DNA of 64,000 bases, from assembly GCA_021648045.1 (NCBI GenBank), contig JAKITM010000004.1, positions 1-64,000 on the forward strand. Reading direction: 5' to 3'. A model generated the notes under the pieces. It saw nothing but the letters and a program-made list of their open reading frames with translations. It was not told the DNA's origin and made no database searches. Made by a program: the position numbers and the translations under genes. The DNA comes from Lysobacterales bacterium (GTDB taxonomy: Bacteria; Pseudomonadota; Gammaproteobacteria; Xanthomonadales; SZUA-36). This document shows positions 57,726 through 64,000 of the stretch, one piece after another. Numbering within the stretch: position 1 is the stretch's first letter; each line of letters starts with the position of its first letter.

Positions 57726-58657
57726 TTCGACTCTCCCAGCTGGGCTCGTAGCCTAGGGTTCATCCAGGCAGCGAGAATATCTGCGAGCAGGTTGAACAGA
57801 ATGATCAGCGTTGAAAGAAATACCGTGGTGCCCAAAATCATGGTGTAGTCACGGTTAAACGCGGCCTGAACATAAAAGCGCCCCAGACCTGGAATTTGGA
57901 AAATAGTTTCCACCACAAACGAACCCGCCAACAAACCAGCAAATGCGGGGCCTAAAAATGCCACCACGGGAATCATGCCGCCGCGCAAGGCGTGTTTTAC
58001 CACAATTTGCCATTCCGGCAAGCCTTTAGCGCGAGCGGTGCGAATATAGTCCTGGGACATTACTTCCAACATGCCAGCCCTTCCCAGGCGGGCAATATAG
58101 GCGGCATAGGCTGCTCCCAGCGTTAAGCTGGGAAGGATTTTATCCCCCGGAATATCACCCCAGCCGGCCACCGGCAACCACTCCAGATAAATCCCAAACA
58201 CCAACACCAACAGCGGCCCGAGTAAAAACGTAGGCATGCAAATACCGACCATAGCAAATGACATGGGGATATAATCTTGCGCCGTATTGGGTTTTAACGC
58301 CGCCATTATGCCTGCCAATCCCCCCAGAATTAGCGCAACCAATAAGGCGTAAGCACCGAGCTCAGCTGTCACTGGTAAGCCCGCCGATATCAATTCGTTA
58401 ACATCGCGCCCAGGGTATTTAAAGGACGGCCCAAAATCACCTTTAGCAAGATCACCTAAATAGGCAAAATATTGCTGTGACATCGGCAGATCTAGTCGAT
58501 ACTGCGCTTCCAGTGCTGCCTTTACCTCCGGCATTACTGCCTTATCGCTATCAAAGGGGCCACCGGGTGCGGCGCGCACCAGGAAAAAAGTGACTGTTAT
58601 CACCACCAAAATCACCGGGATGGCCTGTAATAACCTTAGTAAGATAAATCGCAACAT
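57722..58657 (-). CDS. Peptide ABC transporter permease, OppB-like
   Basis: A 311-residue permease with six helices: AIPVILVVITVTFFLVRAAPGGPFDSDK at the start, docking loop RTARAKGLPEWQIVVKHALR, end ILAAWMNPRLRAQLGESK. It pairs with the OppC-like gene downstream (4-bp overlap) and begins 3 bp after the binding-protein gene. Confidence 0.93.
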   Translation of the reverse strand: MLRFILLRLLQAIPVILVVITVTFFLVRAAPGGPFDSDKAVMPEVKAALEAQYRLDLPMSQQYFAYLGDLAKGDFGPSFKYPGRDVNELISAGLPVTAELGAYALLVALILGGLAGIMAALKPNTAQDYIPMSFAMVGICMPTFLLGPLLVLVFGIYLEWLPVAGWGDIPGDKILPSLTLGAAYAAYIARLGRAGMLEVMSQDYIRTARAKGLPEWQIVVKHALRGGMIPVVAFLGPAFAGLLAGSFVVETIFQIPGLGRFYVQAAFNRDYTMILGTTVFLSTLIILFNLLADILAAWMNPRLRAQLGESK

Positions 58658-58660
58658 AAT

Positions 58661-60304
58661 CTACTCACCTTCCTTAGTTGTATTTTCAGCTTGCAGCCAC
58701 ACATATTTGAAGTTGAACGAGTCCATTAAATTGGATGGCAAGCCTTTTACTGCAGGATCCACCAAGCGTTTGGTAGAGTAGGTATAGATGGGAATAATGG
58801 GCATTTCTTCCATCAACATGGTCTCGGCTTCATAAAAGAGTGCAAAGCGTTCTTGCTTGGATTTCGCCTGCGGTGCTTTAGTTAAAATGAGTTCGTCGTA
58901 AAGAGGGTCGGCATAACCAGTTTTATTATTACCGCCGCCCGTCAGGAACATGTCGAGGAAATTATTCGGGTCCACATAATCACCAATCCAACCCCGACGA
59001 GCAACCTGGTACTCCATCTGGGTAAGCGCGTCGAGATACACTTTCCATTCCTGGTTTGCGAGGGTAACATCAATATTAAGCGCATCTTTCCACATCTGTT
59101 GTATCGCCACGGCTATTTTGCGATGGCTCTCGCTGGTGTTATACATCAACTCCAGACCGGGCCAGCCTTCACCGTTGGGGTAACCGGCTTCTGCCAGTAG
59201 AGCTTTGGCTTTTTCAACATCGTAGTCAAACAATTTAGGTGGCTGGTAGCCCAGCGTTCCCGGCGGGGTAATGGCATAGGCTGGAAATACCAATCCTTGC
59301 ATAACGGTGCGGGTGAGTTTTTCCCGGTCAACCGCCATCGATAAGGCCTTGCGAACCCGCACATCATCCATAGGCGCGCGCTGAGTATTAAGCATGTAGT
59401 AGTAGGTGCCCAAGTAAGGCGCCTGCATAAAGGGGGTGTTTTCCATCGCTTGATAAACGGGAATTTTTTCCAACGGTGTATCGTTGGTTAAATGTAACTG
59501 CCCCGCCCGAAACATGCGCTCTTCGCTGACAATATTCTCAGTGGGGTAGAACACGAGACCATTCAGCTTGACCTTATCGGCATCCCAGTAGGTTTCGCTC
59601 TTTTTCACCGAGATACGACGATTCAGCAACCACTCGCTAAGATTAAACGGGCCATTGCTGACGATGTTTTTGGCTCGGGTCCACTTGGTAAAGCGGTCGG
59701 TAGCCTTACCGAATTTTTCAATAGTAGGACGATGTACCGCATAAGTGCTGTAGTGATCCATCAATTGCAAAAAATAAGGTGTGGGTTCGTTCAAGGTTAC
59801 CTGCAAGGTAAGGTCGTCCAGTGCCTTTACACCTAAATCGTTCGGGTCTTCCAATTTACCGGTGGTATAGGCCTCTGCGTTTACCACTGGAAACAGCATA
59901 TAGGCATATAAATTACCCATCGCAGGATTCATTGCCCGCTGCCAGGACCAGACATAATCATGTGCAGTTACAGGATCGCCGTTAGACCAACGGGCTGCAG
60001 GATTGATATAAAAAGTGAGCACGAGACCGTCTTCGCTAGTCTCCCAACGCTGAGCCACCCCGGGCTCTAACTCCAGAGTGTAGGGGTTTTTTACTACCAA
60101 ACCTTCAAATAAGGCGCGCAATATACGACTTTCAGGAACGCCGGTAACCACATGGGGATCCAGCCCCTGAGGCTCGGTGCCGTTACCTAGGTGCAAAATG
60201 CCATCGCGGTTGCCTGTGGTGACTTTAGATTCCCCACCAATACAGGCCATAAGCAGGCAAGAAAATAGAATGATAATGAAAAGCTTCAGGGTATTGAAAG
60301 GCAT
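58661..60304 (-). CDS. Peptide-binding lipoprotein, OppA-like (family 5)
   Basis: A 547-residue binding protein with lipoprotein signal ending in LLMAC. Family-5 blocks: GTEPQGLDPHVVTGVPESRI, LVLTFYINPAARWSNGDPVTAHDYVWSWQRA, and WIGDYVDPNNFLDMFLTGGG. It lacks the acidic low-complexity tail of the relative at 21729. It is the first gene of the second peptide operon, diverging from ntrX across about 240 bp. Confidence 0.93.
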   Translation of the reverse strand: MPFNTLKLFIIILFSCLLMACIGGESKVTTGNRDGILHLGNGTEPQGLDPHVVTGVPESRILRALFEGLVVKNPYTLELEPGVAQRWETSEDGLVLTFYINPAARWSNGDPVTAHDYVWSWQRAMNPAMGNLYAYMLFPVVNAEAYTTGKLEDPNDLGVKALDDLTLQVTLNEPTPYFLQLMDHYSTYAVHRPTIEKFGKATDRFTKWTRAKNIVSNGPFNLSEWLLNRRISVKKSETYWDADKVKLNGLVFYPTENIVSEERMFRAGQLHLTNDTPLEKIPVYQAMENTPFMQAPYLGTYYYMLNTQRAPMDDVRVRKALSMAVDREKLTRTVMQGLVFPAYAITPPGTLGYQPPKLFDYDVEKAKALLAEAGYPNGEGWPGLELMYNTSESHRKIAVAIQQMWKDALNIDVTLANQEWKVYLDALTQMEYQVARRGWIGDYVDPNNFLDMFLTGGGNNKTGYADPLYDELILTKAPQAKSKQERFALFYEAETMLMEEMPIIPIYTYSTKRLVDPAVKGLPSNLMDSFNFKYVWLQAENTTKEGE

Positions 60305-60541
60305 ATAAAAAAGGCTATTGAATTCGGGAGCCTAACTTTATCCTATTGGAAGTAATTTATCAGGCTTATCTGTTACCTTATCTTTACAAAGCTATCTCAT
60401 CTAGTCCACAATCAGCAAATTTACCGCTATTGACACCGCCATTCCACTGAGAGACTGACAGTGGTCGGCAATTTTGGTATTCTGTTGCATGAAAACAACA
60501 ACAATCATTCAAAATAATGTAATGCAAGGTAATGCAAGCAA
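60305..60541. other. Intergenic region between oppA-like gene and ntrX
   Basis: A 237-bp AT-rich gap between divergent genes, so it should hold two promoters. I see no convincing hairpin or operator. ATGCAAGGTAATGCAAGC just before ntrX is a short direct repeat (AATGCAAG twice). Confidence 0.4.
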
Positions 60542-61888
60542 ATGACCGATCCTAGAATTCTCGTTGTAGATGATGAAGCCGCTATCTGCGAGCTGGTAAA
60601 AGATATCCTCGAAGATGAAGGCTATCAAGTTGATACCGCCGAGAACGGAGAATCCGCGCGGGCAAAATTTAGCGCTGAAATGCCGGATCTGGTATTGCTC
60701 GACATCTGGATGCCAGACACAGATGGTATTTCTCTACTACACGAATGGCAGGCTCAAAACAGCCAATGCTGCCCGATTGTAATGATCTCCGGCCACGGCA
60801 CGGTTGAAACCGCAGTAGAGGCAACCCGCGCGGGTGCCTTCGACTTTGTGGAAAAACCTTTATCGCTGGGCAAGCTCATTATGACAGTGGAAAAAGCGCT
60901 GGAAAGCGGTCGCAATTCAGCTAATGCTGAGGCTGCACCTGCCCGCTCACAAGCCGCCCCCGAGCCCTTAGGTAGCAGCGCTATAATGGCAGACCTCAGA
61001 GCTAAAGCCGAGCAAGTTGCAGCCGTAAGCGAGGCGGTGTTGATTTCCGGTGAAGCCGGTTCCGGCAAGGAAACCCTGGCGCGTTATATCCACCACCTAA
61101 GCAAGCAATCCGGTGGCGACTTTATTGTGCTCGACTTTAATGGCAGTGCAGAAAACCAGTTGCGACAATTGCTGCTCGGCGGCTCCGGCGAAAGCGGCAT
61201 ACTCGAAGCAGCCAACGGCGGCAGTCTTTATATCAACGATTTGGGACAAGTGCCTGCATTGGCACAGCAAATCATTAACACCGTTTTGGAAAGCGGGCTA
61301 ATCAGTAGTGGCCGCCCGTTCAACGCCCGTATTATTGCCGCCAGCAGCGCCCAACCGGAACAACTAATGAAAACGGGCGGACTGAATAAAGAGCTGTATT
61401 TCCGCCTTAATGTTTTACCACTGGCGGTGCCATCGCTGCGCGAACGCCAGGAAGATATTATCGAACTGCTGCGCTATTACACCGAATATTTTCCCAGTAG
61501 AGAAAAACTCCCTTACCGGCATTTTTCGGTAGCTGCCCAAAACCGGCTGCGCCACTATGACTGGCCGGGCAATGTTCGCGAACTGCGAAATATGGTGAAG
61601 CGCCTGCTCATCATGGGTCAGGGCTCCGAAGTCAGTGCTCAGGAAGTCGATAGCGCGATTAAACGCAGCGTGGTGGAACCGGTTGCCGGCAACAACCGTC
61701 TGAGCAAAGTATTTGAGTTACCCCTGCGAGAAGCCAGAGAGCAATTTGAGCGCGAATACCTGACCCATCAACTGCGCGAAGCCGGTGGCAGTGTAGGCAA
61801 GCTCGCGGCCGCTGTTGGCATGGAACGCACCCATCTTTATCGCAAATTACGGGCTTTGGGCATTGACCCCAAGTCGGTTAAAAGCTGA
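60542..61888 (+). CDS. ntrX: NtrX-like response regulator with degenerate AAA+ domain
   Basis: A 448-residue regulator. The receiver (1-120) is intact, with Asp54 as phospho-acceptor in LVLLDIWMPDTDG and the switch lysine in FVEKPLS. The central AAA+ domain keeps Walker A (GEAGSGKETLAR) and the arginine-rich end (LYFRLNVLPLAVPSLRERQEDI), but it is shortened: the GAFTGA sigma-54-contact loop is missing and Walker B reads GGSLYINDLGQ instead of GGTLFLDEIG. A Fis-type helix-turn-helix closes the protein (GGSVGKLAAAVGMERTHLYRKL). It is therefore probably not a sigma-54 activator. trkA follows after 6 bp. Confidence 0.9.
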   Translation: MTDPRILVVDDEAAICELVKDILEDEGYQVDTAENGESARAKFSAEMPDLVLLDIWMPDTDGISLLHEWQAQNSQCCPIVMISGHGTVETAVEATRAGAFDFVEKPLSLGKLIMTVEKALESGRNSANAEAAPARSQAAPEPLGSSAIMADLRAKAEQVAAVSEAVLISGEAGSGKETLARYIHHLSKQSGGDFIVLDFNGSAENQLRQLLLGGSGESGILEAANGGSLYINDLGQVPALAQQIINTVLESGLISSGRPFNARIIAASSAQPEQLMKTGGLNKELYFRLNVLPLAVPSLRERQEDIIELLRYYTEYFPSREKLPYRHFSVAAQNRLRHYDWPGNVRELRNMVKRLLIMGQGSEVSAQEVDSAIKRSVVEPVAGNNRLSKVFELPLREAREQFEREYLTHQLREAGGSVGKLAAAVGMERTHLYRKLRALGIDPKSVKS

Positions 61889-61894
61889 GACAAC

Positions 61895-63271
61895 ATGAAA
61901 ATTGTAATTTTAGGTGCGGGTCAAGTCGGTTCATCGGTTGCCGCACAGCTAGCCATCGAAGCCAATGATATTACCGTCGTCGATATGGATGAGTTGCGTC
62001 TGCGTGAACTGCAGGACCGCCTCGATATCCGCACAGTGCAAGGTTATGCCTCATGGCCAACCGTATTGATGCGCGCCGGGATTGAAGATGCCGACCTGCT
62101 GATTGCAGTTACCAATAGCGATGAAATTAATATGATGGCGGCACAGGTGGCCTTTTCCCTGTTCAACACCCCGCTGAAAATCGCCCGCATCCGTGCCAGT
62201 GAATACCTAGAACATCCCGAGCTGTTTACCTCCCATGACTGCCCCGTTGACCACCATATCAGTCCGGAACAGGAAGTAACCGATTATATAAAAAGACTGA
62301 TTGAATTCCCCAGCGCTCTACAGGTGCTCGATTTTGCAGAAGGCCGGGCACAATTGGTAACCGTTCGCGCCAGCGAGGGCGGCTGGCTAGTGGGTAAGCG
62401 CATTCGGGAAATGACCTCCCACTTGCCAGAAGGTGTTGAAACCCGGGTAGCCGCTATATTTCGTGGCAAAGAAGCCTTTATCCCACATGCCGGTACCATT
62501 ATCGAAGATGATGACATCGTATATTTCCTCGCGGCGCGTAAAGATATTCAGACAGTTATTTCAGAAATGCGCCGACTAGAAGCTCCGGTAAAACGCATCA
62601 TTCTTGCCGGTGGCGGCAATATTGGTTTTTCTCTGGCGCGCGCACTGGAAAACAAATACCACACTAAACTCATCGAACGCAGCCGTGAGCGCGCGGCTGG
62701 TATTGCCGAAAATCTAGAAACCGCCATTGTTTTGGTCGGTGATTGCTCAGATGTGGAATTGTTACAGGAAGAAAGCATCGAAAAAACCGATGTGTATGTT
62801 GCCCTGACCAATGATGATGAGGCGAATATCTTGTCTTCCATGCTGGCAAAAAAACTGGGTGCACGAAAAGTCATTACTTTGATTAACCGACCGGCATATA
62901 TCGAACTGGTTGAAGCTGGCAATATTGATATTGCCATCTCCCCGCAACAGGTCACTATTGGCGCCTTATTAACCCATGTACGCCGTGGTGAAATGGTGCG
63001 GGTGCATTCACTCAGTGGCGGCAAGGCGGAAGCAATTGAGGCCGTTGCCATCGGCGACCGCGGCAGTTCTAGAGTAATTGGTCGCCGTATCGATGAAATT
63101 AAGCTACCACCGGAAACCACTATCGGTGGTGTCGTTCGCGGTGATGCGGTGCTAATGGCGCATCATGATTTTGTCATCGAGAAAGACGATCACGTCATCT
63201 TGTTTGTGCTCGATAAAAAACAAATTTCAGCTGTTGAAAAACTGTTTCAACCCAGCGTCAGCTTTATTTAA
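61895..63271 (+). CDS. trkA: Trk potassium uptake regulatory protein TrkA
   Basis: The peripheral NAD-binding subunit that gates the TrkH channel. The 458-residue protein has two RCK units, each with a Rossmann loop: ILGAGQVGSSVAAQL at residue 4 and LAGGGNIGFSLARAL at about 235, each followed by a TrkA-C domain. DMDELRLRELQDRLDIRTVQG and VALTNDDEANILSSMLAKKLGA are conserved blocks. It is cotranscribed with ntrX and trkH. Confidence 0.97.
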   Translation: MKIVILGAGQVGSSVAAQLAIEANDITVVDMDELRLRELQDRLDIRTVQGYASWPTVLMRAGIEDADLLIAVTNSDEINMMAAQVAFSLFNTPLKIARIRASEYLEHPELFTSHDCPVDHHISPEQEVTDYIKRLIEFPSALQVLDFAEGRAQLVTVRASEGGWLVGKRIREMTSHLPEGVETRVAAIFRGKEAFIPHAGTIIEDDDIVYFLAARKDIQTVISEMRRLEAPVKRIILAGGGNIGFSLARALENKYHTKLIERSRERAAGIAENLETAIVLVGDCSDVELLQEESIEKTDVYVALTNDDEANILSSMLAKKLGARKVITLINRPAYIELVEAGNIDIAISPQQVTIGALLTHVRRGEMVRVHSLSGGKAEAIEAVAIGDRGSSRVIGRRIDEIKLPPETTIGGVVRGDAVLMAHHDFVIEKDDHVILFVLDKKQISAVEKLFQPSVSFI

Positions 63272-63279
63272 GCTAAGTC

Positions 63280-64000
63280 ATGAGACGCCATTCCATCCAG
63301 AGCATCATCGGTATTCTGCTGCTGCTTTCCGGTTTGATGATGCTCCCGCCTGCGCTGGTAAGTTATCTTTATCAGGACCAGACTCATAGCGCATTCCTCA
63401 AGAGTTTTGCTATCCAAATACTCCTTGGAGGCATGCTCTACCTGCCGGTACGACAGGCCCAGTATGACCTGCGCCTACGGGATGGCTTCCTGGTGGTTGC
63501 GGTATCTTGGCTAACCTTGTGCATCGGCGGATCTATCCCTTTCTTGTTGCTGGACAACATCAATATTAGTGTAGTCGATGCTTTTTTTGAAACTGTCTCG
63601 GGCCTAACCACCACCGGTGCTACCGTACTAACCCAAATTGATGATCTGCCTCGCGGCATTCAATTTTACCGCCAGCAGACTCAATGGTTTGGCGGCATGG
63701 GCATTATTGTATTAGCCGTTGCAGTACTGCCGATGCTGCGAGTCGGTGGTATGCAACTGTTCCGCGCCGAAACCCCGGGGCCGATGAAAGACAGCAAACT
63801 GACTCCACGGATTACCGAAACCGCCAAGGCATTATGGCTGATTTATTTAGGTCTAACCGTCGCCTGCGCACTCGCCTACTGGCTCGCCGGCATGAGTGGT
63901 TTTGATGCCATTAGCCACGCATTTTCCACCGTATCTATCGGCGGGTTCTCCACCCACGACAGCAGTATCGCCTGGTTCAACAGCCCGTTAATTGAGTCCA
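63280..64000 (+). CDS. trkH: Trk potassium uptake protein TrkH (3' end outside window)
   Basis: The K+-conducting membrane subunit. The 240 codons present give MRRHSIQSIIGILLLLSGLM, then the first selectivity-filter region FFETVSGLTTTGATVL, QTQWFGGMGIIVLAVAVLP with FRAETPGP, and the start of the second filter region HAFSTVSIGGFSTHD. About half of the protein (usual length about 480) lies beyond the window edge. It starts 8 bp after trkA. Confidence 0.96.
   Translation, partial: MRRHSIQSIIGILLLLSGLMMLPPALVSYLYQDQTHSAFLKSFAIQILLGGMLYLPVRQAQYDLRLRDGFLVVAVSWLTLCIGGSIPFLLLDNINISVVDAFFETVSGLTTTGATVLTQIDDLPRGIQFYRQQTQWFGGMGIIVLAVAVLPMLRVGGMQLFRAETPGPMKDSKLTPRITETAKALWLIYLGLTVACALAYWLAGMSGFDAISHAFSTVSIGGFSTHDSSIAWFNSPLIES

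Overview
The window is chromosomal DNA of a gammaproteobacterium, most likely a marine member of the Cellvibrionales/Pseudomonadales group (inferred from gene order and protein families; no rRNA is present). It is a near-origin region: glmS-glmU, the complete atpIBEFHAGDC operon, parB-parA-rsmG, and the block trkH-trkA-ntrX // ntrY-DUF4390-rsmB-fmt-def // lysM-dprA-smg-topA-tsaC-hemF, which is typical of Pseudomonas-like chromosomes. Coding density is high. I see no tRNA, rRNA or CRISPR array.

Layout. 1-1160: accessory DNA directly downstream of glmS. It holds an internally deleted IS66-family remnant, an orphan Phd/YefM antitoxin and, 24 bp past the glmS stop codon, three abutting 20-bp repeats next to a TGT terminus. 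These match the right end of a Tn7-like transposon seated in attTn7. 1161-11791: glmS, glmU, atp operon (all minus). 12073-14487: an AT-richer patch with a short-chain dehydrogenase, an alpha/beta hydrolase and an ECF sigma factor/DUF6768 pair. 14781-17731: parB, parA, rsmG and an exported protein. 17865-25090: an oligopeptide ABC operon with two binding proteins. 25146-30845: plant-type gshA, rluE, a long algC-type phosphohexomutase with a membrane-sensor front end, dut, radC. 31049-34301: rpmB-rpmG, mutM, hemB, aroE. 34327-39000: accessory genes, including a small metal-type cluster (Cys-rich secreted protein, DUF2933, DUF5676, YHS, DUF998) behind a perfect 23-bp hairpin that carries an FNR/Anr-like box, and an orphan TRAP small permease. 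39108-41828: polA, followed by a hairpin-rich 540-bp gap. 42370-49357: hemF, tsaC, topA, smg, dprA, lysM (minus). 49547-55115: def, fmt, rsmB, DUF4390 lipoprotein, ntrY (plus). 55194-60304: a second oligopeptide ABC operon lying between ntrY and ntrX on the opposite strand. 60542-64000: ntrX, trkA and the first 240 codons of trkH.

How the genes work together. Core functions are amino-sugar/cell-wall precursor supply (GlmS, GlmU, AlgC-like), ATP synthesis, chromosome partition (ParAB), translation initiation and rRNA/tRNA modification (Def, Fmt, RsmB, RsmG, RluE, TsaC), DNA repair, replication and topology (PolA, MutM, RadC, DprA, TopA, Dut), haem synthesis (HemB, HemF), and envelope sensing plus K+ uptake (NtrYX, TrkAH). 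Two complete peptide importers suggest a peptide-scavenging lifestyle. The most unusual points are the Tn7-like end at attTn7, the degenerate AAA+ domain of NtrX split from NtrY by a transporter operon, the dprA frame that seems to need a CTG start, and two unexplained strongly palindromic intergenic regions.
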